From Pseudomonas sp. TMP9 (lineage in GTDB: Bacteria; Pseudomonadota; Gammaproteobacteria; Pseudomonadales; Pseudomonadaceae), in the NCBI RefSeq assembly GCF_037943105.1, contig NZ_CP149803.1, positions 62,001 to 126,000 on the forward strand: 64,000 nucleotides of DNA, given 5' to 3'. The translations under genes were made by a program, and so were the position numbers. The notes below the pieces were generated by a model. The model was not told the DNA's origin, did not search any database, and saw only the letters and a program-made list of their open reading frames with translations. This document shows positions 39,448 through 48,423 of this stretch, one piece after another (positions within the stretch are counted from its first letter, which is position 1; each line of letters starts with the position of its first letter).

Positions 39448-41283
39448 ATGAATCTTGCTGACTTGCCCCTTGGCCCGTTGGAGCGCGCGCTGGTCTATAG
39501 CCTGCAGCGTCTCGACCCGCAGGCTTCGCCGGTGGTGTTGGCCTCGGCGGCGTTGCTGTGCATGGCCTTGGACAAAGGCGATGTATGCCTGCCCTTGGCG
39601 CGACTGGCTGGGCAGCGACCTTGGCCTGAGCATGCTTTTAATTTACCGAAGCTGGCGGACTGGCAGGTGCAGTTGCATGCCTCGTCGCTGGTTGGCGCGG
39701 ATGGCGATTTCACCCCGATGATTCTTGAGCATGGCCGGCTGTATCTGGCGCGCTATCAGGCCTATGAACGGCACCTGGCAACACAACTGCTGCAACGCGC
39801 CGCTGATCTGCCTGAGGTCGACGAAGCCCAATTAAGTGAAAGCCTCTGCCGCTTATTTGCTTTCAATCAGCAACAACCCGACTGGCAGCGTTTGGCTGCT
39901 ACGCAAGCGGTGCGGCGCAAGCTGACCGTGATCTCCGGCGGCCCTGGCACCGGCAAAACCACCACCGTGGTGCGCCTGCTTGCTGCCCTTCTTGAGCAGC
40001 CCGGTTGTGAACACTTGGCCATTGGCCTGGCCGCGCCTACCGGCAAGGCTGCTGCGCGCATGGCCGAAGCCATCCGTAATGCCAAGGCCGAGTTGCCGGT
40101 CAGTGAGGCGATCAAAGCGGCGCTGCCGGATGAAGCGCGCACGCTGCACCGTTTGCTCGGCAGCCGTGGCGACAGCCCGCAGGTGCGCCATCACGCGGCC
40201 AACCCGCTGGCGCTGGATGTGCTGGTGGTGGACGAAGCCTCGATGGTCGATCTGGCGTTGATGGCCAAACTTATGGATGCGCTGCCATCGACCGCACGGC
40301 TGATTTTGCTGGGTGATAAAGACCAGCTGTGCGCTGTGGAAGCCGGCGCGGTATTCGCAGAACTCTGCGAAGGCCGTGGCTTTGATGCCCAGGCTGCCGC
40401 CGACTTGCAGCGCATTACCGGTCAGCCGGTTCCGGTATCTGAGCCCACCTCGCAACTGGGCGACGCCGTGGTGTTGCTGACCCATAGCCACCGCTTTGCC
40501 GGTGACAGCGGTATCGGCGAGCTGGCGCGACGGATCAACGGCGGCGATGTCAGCGGCACCCTCAACGTACTCAAGGAGGGCCGCAGCGATCTGGTTTGGA
40601 ATACCGAGCCAACCCCCGCCGCGTTACTGGAACGCCTCGATCAAGGCTACGTGGCCTACCTCAGCGCCGCTAAACGCGGCGATCCCGCGGGGGCCTTTGC
40701 TGCGTTCAATGCTTTTCGCGTTCTGTGCGCCCAGCGCGAAGGCGCCTGGGGCGTGACCGGCATCAACGAAGCGCTGGAGGCGCGGCTCAAGCGTCGCAGC
40801 CAGGTGCCTAGCCGCGAGCGCTGGTATGTCGGCCGGCCGGTGATGGTGCGGCAGAACGACTACGCCCTGGGTCTATTCAACGGCGATATCGGCATCTGCC
40901 TGCACACCGAATACGGCCTGCGCGTGTTCTTCGAGGGCGAAGACGGCTTTCGGCCCTTCGCCCCGGCGCGCCTGCCCAGCCACGACAGCGCATTCGCCAT
41001 GACCGTGCACAAAAGCCAGGGCTCGGAATTTGCCGAGGTGCTGCTGGTGCTGCCTGAACTACCCAGCCCGCTGCTCAGCCGCAGCTTGTTCTACACTGGT
41101 ATCACGCGCGCCAAGCAGCGCGTTGAAATTTGGGGGTTGCCTTCACGTTTGGCAGAAGCCGTCGCCACCCGAGCCGAACGCGCCGCAGGATTGGCACAAC
41201 GGCTGGCCATCGCCTCAACACCAGAGCCTGCCAGAGATGCTGTTGCCATACAGTTGGGCCTTTTTGCAGCAGCCGGCTCGTAA
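39448..41283 (+). CDS. recD: Exodeoxyribonuclease V alpha subunit RecD
   Basis: The 611-residue 5'-3' helicase of RecBCD (E. coli 608). Walker A SGGPGTGKTTT lies near residues 163-173, DEASMVDLALMAKL near 261, and MTVHKSQGSEF with FYTGITRAKQRVEIWG near the C terminus are superfamily-1B motifs. ATG 39448 with GGGAGG upstream is used; a reading from 39364 would run through the repeat. It is 181 bases after recB because of inserted repeats, so the tight coupling usual for recB-recD is absent here. Confidence 0.97.
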   Translation: MNLADLPLGPLERALVYSLQRLDPQASPVVLASAALLCMALDKGDVCLPLARLAGQRPWPEHAFNLPKLADWQVQLHASSLVGADGDFTPMILEHGRLYLARYQAYERHLATQLLQRAADLPEVDEAQLSESLCRLFAFNQQQPDWQRLAATQAVRRKLTVISGGPGTGKTTTVVRLLAALLEQPGCEHLAIGLAAPTGKAAARMAEAIRNAKAELPVSEAIKAALPDEARTLHRLLGSRGDSPQVRHHAANPLALDVLVVDEASMVDLALMAKLMDALPSTARLILLGDKDQLCAVEAGAVFAELCEGRGFDAQAAADLQRITGQPVPVSEPTSQLGDAVVLLTHSHRFAGDSGIGELARRINGGDVSGTLNVLKEGRSDLVWNTEPTPAALLERLDQGYVAYLSAAKRGDPAGAFAAFNAFRVLCAQREGAWGVTGINEALEARLKRRSQVPSRERWYVGRPVMVRQNDYALGLFNGDIGICLHTEYGLRVFFEGEDGFRPFAPARLPSHDSAFAMTVHKSQGSEFAEVLLVLPELPSPLLSRSLFYTGITRAKQRVEIWGLPSRLAEAVATRAERAAGLAQRLAIASTPEPARDAVAIQLGLFAAAGS

Positions 41284-41356
41284 CGTTGTACCCATCAAGT
41301 GACTGCAATGCAGAACCTAACGCTGGCCATCACGTCAGCCCTGCAATCGAGAACTG

Positions 41357-42127
41357 ATGATTACCCGATATATTGCCTGCCTTCTAATTACCTTCACCTG
41401 TTGCCCCAGTGCTCTGGGTGAGTCACTGCGGTTGGTGACCGGCGATGAGTACGCACCGTTTACGGGCAAAACATTACCCGCCGGTGGAGTATTGACGCAA
41501 ATCGTCCAAGCCGCTTGGCAACAGCGCGGTGTAGCCAGCCAGCTAGAGTGGCGGCCATGGAGCCGCGGTTACAACAACACGTTACGCGGTGATTACGACG
41601 CCACGTTCCCTTATATGCACACAGAAGCGCGGGCCGAGGTGTTTCTATACTCACAGCCGGTGTTTACCGCTGAGCAATATATTTTTAGCCGCGCCGGGGA
41701 GGTGATTGAGATCGATGACAGGGCTAGCCTGCAGGGGCTCCGCCTGTGCTATCCGTTGGGTTGGCAGCCGCCACCGATCATTCAGCAGTTGGTGGACGCC
41801 GGCACTATTAGCCGACATGCCCCGCTGGGTCTTAAAGAGTGTGCGAGGCTATTGTTGCTTGGGCGAGATGATTTTTTTATTGCTGATTACCGTTTGGGTG
41901 AAACCGCTCTACAGCTTATCGACGCGTCTGCGCAGCAGTTTCAACGCTCGGCCAGCGCTATCAGCCGCAGCCCGCTGCACCTGATTGTGCCGCGCCGTCA
42001 TCCTCATGCCGCTGTTTTGATTGAGCAATTCAATGAAGGGTTGGCAGCCCTTCACGCCAGCGGTGATTACCAGCGTCTGCTGGAGCACTACCTAGAACAG
42101 CGCGACGCGAGTGCGACCCTGCCTTAG
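41357..42127 (+). CDS. Periplasmic solute-binding family 3-like protein
   Basis: The 256-residue protein has a signal peptide (MITRYIACLLITFTCCPSALG, cleaved near ALG-ES) and the bilobed binding fold of amino-acid-type solute-binding proteins: LRLVTGDEYAPFTGKTLPAGG at the start of lobe 1, YDATFPYMHTEARAEVFLYS, and LIVPRRHPHAAVLIEQFNEGL. No permease or ATPase gene is nearby, as is common for the many orphan proteins of this family in Pseudomonas, which may act as sensors or supply shared transporters. Ligand unknown. The stop is 29 bases from the convergent yheV-like gene. Confidence 0.85.
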   Translation: MITRYIACLLITFTCCPSALGESLRLVTGDEYAPFTGKTLPAGGVLTQIVQAAWQQRGVASQLEWRPWSRGYNNTLRGDYDATFPYMHTEARAEVFLYSQPVFTAEQYIFSRAGEVIEIDDRASLQGLRLCYPLGWQPPPIIQQLVDAGTISRHAPLGLKECARLLLLGRDDFFIADYRLGETALQLIDASAQQFQRSASAISRSPLHLIVPRRHPHAAVLIEQFNEGLAALHASGDYQRLLEHYLEQRDASATLP

Positions 42128-42156
42128 GCCGCTCGACGCGTCATGCATGGGTGGCG

Positions 42157-42444
42157 TTACTCGCTCGGTTTCTTCAGCTTTGGATTAGGAAAAAACTGCA
42201 CCGTCTGCACCTTGGGGTTAGCCACCTTGGGTTTTAGCGCGCCGAGCGTGACACGCGTGGGCAGCTCTTTTGGCACTGAATTGCCGCGTTCATCCAGGGT
42301 GTCGGCGTAGCCACAGGCCACGCACTCACGGTTAGGTACGCCGTCAACATTCCACATCTGGATTTTGTCCATTTCACTGCACGCCGGGCAGACCGCACCG
42401 GCGATAAAGCGTTTTGCGGTGGTGTTCACAGGGACGTCGCTCAT
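42157..42444 (-). CDS. yheV: YheV-family zinc-ribbon protein
   Basis: A 95-residue protein with two CxxC pairs (CPACSEMDKI near residue 19 and CVACGYADT near 37), the zinc-ribbon layout of the YheV family (DUF2387), which is linked to prlC in many gammaproteobacteria. The function is not known. Its start overlaps the prlC stop by four bases on the same strand, so it is translationally coupled to prlC. The lysine/proline-rich tail (NPKLKKPSE) is probably disordered. Confidence 0.85.
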   Translation of the reverse strand: MSDVPVNTTAKRFIAGAVCPACSEMDKIQMWNVDGVPNRECVACGYADTLDERGNSVPKELPTRVTLGALKPKVANPKVQTVQFFPNPKLKKPSE

Positions 42445-44489
42445 GCTGCCTCCTGACTCAGGCCGAGGTGGCGCAGCAGGGCGTCGATTGACGGCTCGCG
42501 GCCACGGAAATCAACAAACAGCACCATCGGCGCTTGCGAGCCGCCGCGTGCCAAAATCGCCTCGCGGAAGGCTTGACCGGTGGCGCTGTTGAACACGCCG
42601 TCTTCCTCAAATTTAGAAAAAGCATCGGCGCTCAGCACTTCGGCCCATTTGTAGCTGTAGTAACCGGCCGCATAACCACCGGCGAAGATATGCGCAAAGC
42701 TGTTGGGGAAGCGGTTGTAGGCCGGTGGACGCAGCACCGAGACTTCCTGGCGTATGCCTTCGAGTACGTCCAGCACGCTGCGGCCGTCGCCGTGGGTGGC
42801 GTGCAGCTCGAAGTCGAACAGGCTGAACTCGATCTGCCGCACCATCATCAGGCCGGATTGGAAGTTTTTTGCGGCCAGCATCTTGTCCAGCAAGTTCTGC
42901 GGCAGTGCTGCGCCCGTTTCATAGTGCCCAGAAATCAGCGCCAGGCCTTCCGGCTCCCAGCACCAGTTCTCCATAAACTGGCTCGGCAGCTCCACGGCAT
43001 CCCAGGCCACGCCATTGATGCCCGAGGCACCGGCATGCTCAACGCGGGTCAGCAGGTGATGCAGGCCGTGGCCGAACTCATGGAACAGGGTGGTGACTTC
43101 ATCGTGGGTCAACAGCGCGGGTTTGCCGCCGACTGCTGGGGTGAAGTTGCACACCAGGTTGGCCACCGGGCTGATCAGCGTGCCCTCGGCCGTGCGGCGT
43201 TTGTCACGCGCGCCGTCCATCCACGCGCCGCCGCGCTTGTTGGCGCGGGCGTAAAGGTCGAAGAAGAAACGGCCGACGTGTTGGCCGTTCTCTTCAATTT
43301 CAAACAGGCGCACATCCGGGTGCCAGGCGTCGAAGCCGGAGAGTTCTTTGATCTGGATGCCGTAGAGCTTTTCGACGATGGCGAACAAGCCGCTCAGCAC
43401 TTTGTCGATGGGGAAGTAGGCGCGCAGGATTTCCTGGGAAATGCTGTAGCGCTGCTCGCGCAGCTTCTCGCTGTAGTAGCCGACGTCCCAGCTTTGCAAA
43501 TCCTTGCAGCCTTGTTCGGCAGCAAAAGCCTGCAGCTCGCTCAGGTCTTGCGCGGCAAAGGGTTTGCCGCGTACCCCAAGGTCACGCAGGAAGCTCAGTA
43601 CCTGCTCAGTGCTCTCGGCCATTTTGCTGGCCAAGCTCAGTTCGGCGTAGTTGCCAAAGCTCAGCAGTTTGGCCAGTTCCTGACGCAGGGTGAGGATTTC
43701 GTTGATCACCGGGCCGTTGTCGTTTTGCCCGGCATTCGGGCCTTGATCGGAGGCGCGGGTGCAGTAGGCGGCATACACCTCTTCGCGCAAGGCGCGGTCG
43801 TTGGCGTAGGTCATTACCGCAAAATAGCTGGGGAACTCCAGGCTGATGAGCCAGCCGTCCAGCTCTTTGGCCTCGGCAGCCTGCTTCATTTGTGCCTTGG
43901 CCGAATCGGTCAGGCCATCCAGCGCCGCTTCGTCGGTGACGTGCTTGGTCCAGGCCTGGGTGGCATCGAGCAGCTGGTTGGAGAAGGTACTGGCAAGCTC
44001 GGAGAGCTTCATCTGGATCTCGCCATAGCGTTTTTGCTGCTCGGCCGGCAGGTCGATACCGGACAGGCGGAAGTCGCGCAGGGCGTGTTCGAGGATGGTT
44101 TTTTGCGCCACGTCAAAACCGGCAGCAGCGGGGCTGTTGGCAAGGTGTTGATAGGCTTGGAACAGCGGCTGGTTCTGGCCAATTTCAGTCCAGTACTCAG
44201 ACAGTTTAGGCAGGCAAGCCTCGTAGGCCGTGCGCAATTCTGGGCTGTTGCATACGGCATTCAGGTGGCTGACCGGCCCCCATGCTTGGCCCAAGCGCGC
44301 ACCCATTTCATCCAAGGCGAGCACCAGGCTGTCCCAACTGGGTGTGCCAGACTGCTGCTCAAGCAGGCGCGCTATGGCGGCGCGGTTGTCGGCCAGAATG
44401 CTGTCCACCGCCGGCTCTACATGTTCGGCGCGGATGACGGAGTAAGGCGGTAGATCAAAGGCTTGCAGCAGGGGATTGTTGGCAGTCAC
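42441..44489 (-). CDS. prlC: Oligopeptidase A (PrlC)
   Basis: The 682-residue cytosolic M3 metallopeptidase (E. coli OpdA 680). The zinc motif HEFGHGLHHLL is present in TTLFHEFGH near residue 470, and further conserved segments include LYARANKRGGAWMD and GGYAAGYYSYKWAE. It degrades signal peptides and other oligopeptides in the cytosol. The ATG has a modest ribosome site (AGGTGACCTGTCGTG on the minus strand). yheV follows, overlapping by four bases. Confidence 0.97.
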   Translation of the reverse strand: MTANNPLLQAFDLPPYSVIRAEHVEPAVDSILADNRAAIARLLEQQSGTPSWDSLVLALDEMGARLGQAWGPVSHLNAVCNSPELRTAYEACLPKLSEYWTEIGQNQPLFQAYQHLANSPAAAGFDVAQKTILEHALRDFRLSGIDLPAEQQKRYGEIQMKLSELASTFSNQLLDATQAWTKHVTDEAALDGLTDSAKAQMKQAAEAKELDGWLISLEFPSYFAVMTYANDRALREEVYAAYCTRASDQGPNAGQNDNGPVINEILTLRQELAKLLSFGNYAELSLASKMAESTEQVLSFLRDLGVRGKPFAAQDLSELQAFAAEQGCKDLQSWDVGYYSEKLREQRYSISQEILRAYFPIDKVLSGLFAIVEKLYGIQIKELSGFDAWHPDVRLFEIEENGQHVGRFFFDLYARANKRGGAWMDGARDKRRTAEGTLISPVANLVCNFTPAVGGKPALLTHDEVTTLFHEFGHGLHHLLTRVEHAGASGINGVAWDAVELPSQFMENWCWEPEGLALISGHYETGAALPQNLLDKMLAAKNFQSGLMMVRQIEFSLFDFELHATHGDGRSVLDVLEGIRQEVSVLRPPAYNRFPNSFAHIFAGGYAAGYYSYKWAEVLSADAFSKFEEDGVFNSATGQAFREAILARGGSQAPMVLFVDFRGREPSIDALLRHLGLSQEAA

Positions 44490-44660
44490 GACAGGTCACC
44501 TGTAACGGAATGGGTTTGCAGCGGTGGCCCCGGCGGGCAAAAAAGGCTCCCAGGGCGGGCTTGAATGGGCACAAGCTGTCGATTAAACAGCGGGCATGCT
44601 CTGAACATGGGTGCCATCTTAATTACAATCAAGGGTGCACGCAGCTAAAGAGGTTCTATC

Positions 44661-45203
44661 GTGGCGATTCGTACTTACCAGCAATTTACCCCGCAGCTCG
44701 GTGAGCGGGTATTTGTCGATGCATCAGCGGTGGTCTTGGGTGATGTCGACATTGGCGCGGACAGCTCAGTCTGGCCGCTTGTGGTGATCCGTGGCGACAT
44801 GCACCGTATCCGCATTGGCCAGCGCAGCAGCGTGCAAGACGGCAGCGTGCTGCACATCACCCATGCCGGGCCGTTCAATCCCGACGGTTTCCCCCTGATC
44901 ATCGGCGATGAGGTGACCATCGGCCACAACGTGACCCTGCACGGCTGCACCTTGGGCAATCGCATTTTGGTTGGCATGGGCAGCATCGTCATGGACGGTG
45001 CGGTGGTGCAGGACGAGGTGGTGATCGGTGCTGGCAGCTTAGTGCCGCCAGGCAAAGTGCTGGAGAGTGGCTATTTGTATGTCGGCAGCCCGGTGAAGCA
45101 GGCTCGGCAGTTGAGCGACAAAGAGCGCCGCTACTTTCGCTACAGCGCTGACAATTATGTGCACCTGAAGGATCAACACTTGGTAGAAGGCTACGGCAGC
45201 TGA
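44661..45203 (+). CDS. Gamma-class carbonic anhydrase-like protein (YrdA type)
   Basis: The 180-residue protein is a left-handed beta-helix with hexapeptide repeats (VVLGDVDIGADSSVWPLVVIRGD, in parts) and the metal-binding histidine pattern IGHNVTLHGC, with another at VLHITHAG. It belongs to the gamma carbonic anhydrase/YrdA group; catalytic activity is not proven for many members. The start is GTG at 44661 with AAAGAGG upstream. It overlaps the next gene by one base (TGATG). Divergent from prlC across 171 bases. Confidence 0.92.
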   Translation: MAIRTYQQFTPQLGERVFVDASAVVLGDVDIGADSSVWPLVVIRGDMHRIRIGQRSSVQDGSVLHITHAGPFNPDGFPLIIGDEVTIGHNVTLHGCTLGNRILVGMGSIVMDGAVVQDEVVIGAGSLVPPGKVLESGYLYVGSPVKQARQLSDKERRYFRYSADNYVHLKDQHLVEGYGS

Positions 45204-45865
45204 TGACTCAACCGGTATTGCACTACGCACATATCCTCTTCGACCTCGACGGCACCCTGACTGACCCGCGCGAAGGCATCACCCGCTCGGTGCAGCATGC
45301 GCTGGCTAAAATGGGTATCGATGAGCCTGATTTACAAGCGCTGGAGCACTTTATCGGGCCGCCGTTGTTGCAGTGTTTTATGCACAGCTACGGCTTTGAC
45401 GAGGCCACGGCCTGGCAAGCGGTGAACCATTATCGCGAGCGCTTTCGTGAAGTGGGCTTGTATGAGAATCAGCTTTTCGAGGGTGTTGGCGAGCTGTTGC
45501 AGCTGCTGCACGATCAGCAACGCACTCTTTACATCGCCACCAGCAAACCGACCGTGTTTGCTGAGCGAATTGCCCAGCACTTCGGTTTTGCCCGGCACTT
45601 TAAGGTGATTTACGGCAGTGAGCTGGACGGCACGCGCACTGACAAAGTTGAGCTGATCGCTCATTTACTGGAGCAAGAGCAGTTGCCGCGCGACGCTACG
45701 TTGATGATCGGCGACCGTAAACATGACCTGATCGGCGCACAGCGCAATGGCCTGCATGCGGCGGCGGTGGGGTATGGCTTTGGTAGTTTTACCGAGTTGC
45801 AGGCCGAAGCGCCGACCTATCACTTCCACAGCTTGGCCGAGCTGCATCGGGCGTTTACAGGCTAA
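45203..45865 (+). CDS. HAD-family hydrolase, phosphoglycolate phosphatase-like
   Basis: A 220-residue haloacid-dehalogenase-superfamily phosphatase: motif I FDLDGTLTD (nucleophile Asp14 and Asp16), motif II ATSKP (near residue 115), the conserved lysine TDKVEL (near 150) and motif IV IGDRKHDLIGA (near 174), with an alpha-helical cap typical of the Gph/PpaX group. It probably dephosphorylates small phosphates; the substrate is uncertain. It is translationally coupled to the preceding carbonic anhydrase-like gene. Confidence 0.9.
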   Translation: MTQPVLHYAHILFDLDGTLTDPREGITRSVQHALAKMGIDEPDLQALEHFIGPPLLQCFMHSYGFDEATAWQAVNHYRERFREVGLYENQLFEGVGELLQLLHDQQRTLYIATSKPTVFAERIAQHFGFARHFKVIYGSELDGTRTDKVELIAHLLEQEQLPRDATLMIGDRKHDLIGAQRNGLHAAAVGYGFGSFTELQAEAPTYHFHSLAELHRAFTG

Positions 45866-45911
45866 ATGATCGATGGGCGCTGAGCGTCCCCAGCATCTCT
45901 ACAAAACCCTT

Positions 45912-45942
45912 GTAGCGCGGATAAGCCTTGGCGCAATCCGGG
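45912..45942 (-). repeat. Copy of a 31-base dispersed repeat
   Basis: GTAGCGCGGATAAGCC at its left end and GGCGCAATCCGGG at its right are the reverse complement, with one mismatch over 31 bases, of 53822-53852. The 171-base gap 45866-46036 otherwise shows no gene. Confidence 0.75.
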
Positions 45943-46036
45943 ATCATGGCCCCAGGATTACGCTGCGCTTAGCTAGGCTACATTGCGGTCTTTTGCAGAC
46001 CGGGTGGGTTAGCTGTAGACGTCACCCATACTCGAA

Positions 46037-46267
46037 TCAGCTATTTCTCTGATAGATGATCTTCTTGCTGCCGCCGTCGCAGCTGCCCACCACCATGTTG
46101 GGGTCTTGGGCGTCTTCGTTGGGCACAATTTCCAAGGTGTAGCTGGCAACTCCGGCGGCCTGGATTTTCACTTCAATCTCCGCGCGCAGTTCTTCGCAGG
46201 GCTTGGGTGCGGCCAATACGCTGCTGCTGAGTAGGCCCAGCGCGATACCCATCATAAGTTTGTTCAT
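46037..46267 (-). CDS. DUF1161 family small secreted protein
   Basis: A 76-residue protein with a signal peptide (MNKLMMGIALGLLSSSVLA, cleaved near VLA-AP) and the mature motif PKPCEELRAEIEVKIQAAGV...VGSCDGGSKKIIY, with two cysteines likely to form a disulfide; this pattern is DUF1161. The mature part is only about 57 residues. Homologues are periplasmic and uncharacterised; some are salt- or stress-induced. A GGAGC ribosome site precedes the start. Confidence 0.88.
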   Translation of the reverse strand: MNKLMMGIALGLLSSSVLAAPKPCEELRAEIEVKIQAAGVASYTLEIVPNEDAQDPNMVVGSCDGGSKKIIYQRNS

Positions 46268-46331
46268 TGCATTGCTCCTTTTGCGTGAACACGGGTTACG
46301 AATCTTTGACTGGCTATCGGCGGCGCAAGTT

Positions 46332-47396
46332 CTAGGTGCCCGCAGAAAGTTTGATCAGGGCCTCACGTCGCTCGGGTTGCGTCAGTCTGCTCAGTGTCGC
46401 GGCGCGTTGATAGAAGCTCGGCCAGTCGCGGCCGACGTGCTCAAACAGCGCGGCGAATGCCGGCACCCATTGATCATAGAGGCCAAAGGGCAACAGCTTG
46501 GCGTTGTTCATCGGCGCGTTGATCCAGTTGTCGTAACGCCCGTTGCCGGCCCACTCTCGCTTGCTTAGGGCATGGTATTCGGTGCGCAAACGTTCAAACT
46601 CGGCCTGTTTGGCCGCGCGCATCGGCGCGCGGGCAAGGTCGCTGTCATATAGCTGCTGTAAGCGCTCACGGCTGGCCATTACCAGTGCGGTAAAGTGCGC
46701 GCGTTGCCGCTCGCCCTGCGCGTCAGCGGGCGGTAAGCGCTGCGCCGTTCGCCATTGGCCTAAACCCTCGCGCTCGACAAAGCTGGCGAAGGATTCATTG
46801 AAGGCGCTGTCATCGGCGATATACAGCTGCTGGTGTGCCAGTTCATGGAAGATCACCGCGGCCAAGCGCTCATCACTCCAGCGCAGCATGCTGTTGATGA
46901 TCGGGTCATCAAACCAGCCCAGCGTGGAATAGGCCTCCACGCCACCTATATAGGTATCCAGCCTCTGCTGTTTCAGTAAGGCTGCGGCCCCGCGTGCCCG
47001 ACCTTGGCTGAAGAAACCCCGATAGGCCACACAACCAGCGATGGGGAAGCAGTGCAGCTCAGGTGCAAGGGAGAATTCGCTGGTGGCAAATACATTCCAC
47101 AGCACAAAAGGCCGCTGGATATCAGCGTATACGCGATAACTGTGGTTGTTGGGCAGTGCCAGTTCGGCGCTGGCAAAGTCGCGCGCCTGTTGGGCCAGCG
47201 CTAAGCGCTGTTTCAGGGCGGGATCGGCTGTTGGTCTGTTCAGCAGCTCAGCAACCGGCTCGCGGGCATTAAGTAATTGCAGCTGCCCATTGGCCAAGTG
47301 GCTGTAATAATCCACGCTGTTGCATCCGCTTAACAGCAACGAGGCGGCCACGGCAGCTAACAGCGCCACATGGCGGCGGCGCAACGTGTCGAACAT
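46332..47396 (-). CDS. Zinc-aminopeptidase-like lipoprotein (DUF2265 family)
   Basis: The 354-residue protein is a lipoprotein: signal peptide with lipobox LSGC (Cys25). The zinc motif HELAHQ (His184, Glu185, His188) and the downstream NESFASFVE (third ligand glutamate) mark the aminopeptidase family PF10023. It is therefore a membrane-anchored, probably periplasmic, metallopeptidase of unknown substrate. The conserved YSTLGWFDDPI segment before the zinc motif supports the family. It shares the minus strand with DUF1161, 64 bases apart. Confidence 0.88.
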   Translation of the reverse strand: MFDTLRRRHVALLAAVAASLLLSGCNSVDYYSHLANGQLQLLNAREPVAELLNRPTADPALKQRLALAQQARDFASAELALPNNHSYRVYADIQRPFVLWNVFATSEFSLAPELHCFPIAGCVAYRGFFSQGRARGAAALLKQQRLDTYIGGVEAYSTLGWFDDPIINSMLRWSDERLAAVIFHELAHQQLYIADDSAFNESFASFVEREGLGQWRTAQRLPPADAQGERQRAHFTALVMASRERLQQLYDSDLARAPMRAAKQAEFERLRTEYHALSKREWAGNGRYDNWINAPMNNAKLLPFGLYDQWVPAFAALFEHVGRDWPSFYQRAATLSRLTQPERREALIKLSAGT

Positions 47397-47484
47397 ATCG
47401 GCTTACCTATGCAATAACAGGTGGCCACGCTACCAGCGCAGGATCGGCGTAGGCTAGCAGGCAGTGCAATTACGGAGGTGCCTT

Positions 47485-47904
47485 ATGCGTTATTTAGCTT
47501 TGTTTTGCGGGGTGCTGGCGCTCAGTGCGTGTGCTTCGCCCCTGCCGTCACCTGACCCGAGCCAAGCCTGGGTTGAGCTGCGTAGCAATGCCGGCACCTT
47601 GCTCATGGCTGATCGCCTCAATGGCCAGCGGCTGAACGATGGCCGCTACTTTCAGGTGCCCGCCGGGGCCCATGAATTGCAGGCGCGCTTTCAGTTTGAG
47701 GTGGGCGGCGGCGTTGGCCTGGATGGCATTTCCGAGCCGCGTCAGGTGACGTGTGAAATCCGTGTGCGGCATGACAATTTTGTCGCTGGTCAGCACTACC
47801 GACTGGAGGCCAGGCCCATGCAGATGAAGGCGCAGGCCTGGCTCTATGATGCGCAGCGTAATGTGCTGGCGCGTGGCAAGGTGCTGCGCTGCGGTACTTT
47901 TTAA
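47485..47904 (+). CDS. Small lipoprotein of unknown function
   Basis: The 139-residue product starts MRYLALFCGVLALSACASP with a lipobox LSAC (Cys17). The mature domain is beta-rich (DGRYFQVPAGAHELQARFQFEVGGG), reminiscent of PEGA-like or other small domains, with cysteines in VTCEIRVRH and LRCGTF. A similar gene stands near osmC in P. aeruginosa, from memory. Role unknown. ATG 47485 with CGGAGG upstream is preferred to the upstream ATG at 47464. Confidence 0.8.
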   Translation: MRYLALFCGVLALSACASPLPSPDPSQAWVELRSNAGTLLMADRLNGQRLNDGRYFQVPAGAHELQARFQFEVGGGVGLDGISEPRQVTCEIRVRHDNFVAGQHYRLEARPMQMKAQAWLYDAQRNVLARGKVLRCGTF

Positions 47905-47916
47905 CTAGGCCAGCGA

Positions 47917-48342
47917 TCAGCTATCGAGTACCACTTCCAGGGTGATCGTGGCGTTCAGTACTTTGGAGACGGGGCAGCCGTTCTTCGCAGTCTCCACAGC
48001 TTTTTCGAAGGCGGCGCGGTCGGCACCGGGTATCTTTGCGCGTAAAAAAAGGTGCACGGCGGTGATCGCAAAACCGCCATCCTGTTTGTCGAGGGTGACC
48101 TCTGCGCGGGTGTCGATGCTTTCGGCAGTCATTCCGGCGTCGCCCAGTTCCTTGGACAGGGCCATGGAAAAGCAGCCCGCGTGGGCCGCACCGAGCAACT
48201 CTTCGGGGTTGCTGCCGGGCTGGTCTTCAAAGCGCGTATTAAAACCATAAGGTACTTTGTTCAGTGCGCCGCTCTGAGTCGAAATCGTGCCTTTGCCGTC
48301 CTTGATGCCACCTTGCCAGTGGGCTGATGCGGTCTTCTTCAT
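47917..48342 (-). CDS. osmC: OsmC-family peroxiredoxin
   Basis: The 141-residue protein has the two redox cysteines of OsmC: Cys57 (HAGCFSMAL) and Cys123 (KNGCPVSKVLNA), the correct length, and the SNPEELLGAAHAGC signature. OsmC reduces organic hydroperoxides with a thiol donor and is osmotically and stationary-phase induced in E. coli. A ribosome site (AGGAGACGC) precedes the start. It converges on the lipoprotein gene, 12 bases apart. Confidence 0.95.
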   Translation of the reverse strand: MKKTASAHWQGGIKDGKGTISTQSGALNKVPYGFNTRFEDQPGSNPEELLGAAHAGCFSMALSKELGDAGMTAESIDTRAEVTLDKQDGGFAITAVHLFLRAKIPGADRAAFEKAVETAKNGCPVSKVLNATITLEVVLDS

Positions 48343-48423
48343 CGTGCGTCTCCTGTGCGTGGGGTTACAGGGTTGAGAGGCCTATTCCCCACACAAGTTC
48401 GCTAATTGATCTGCAGCCTGTGT

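Noticed and set aside
42534..44453. 639-codon open frame on the plus strand opposite prlC
   Set aside because: It lies wholly antisense to a convincing oligopeptidase A; its translation is a composition-driven string rich in Val, Gln, His and Gly without motifs, as expected from high-GC codon bias.
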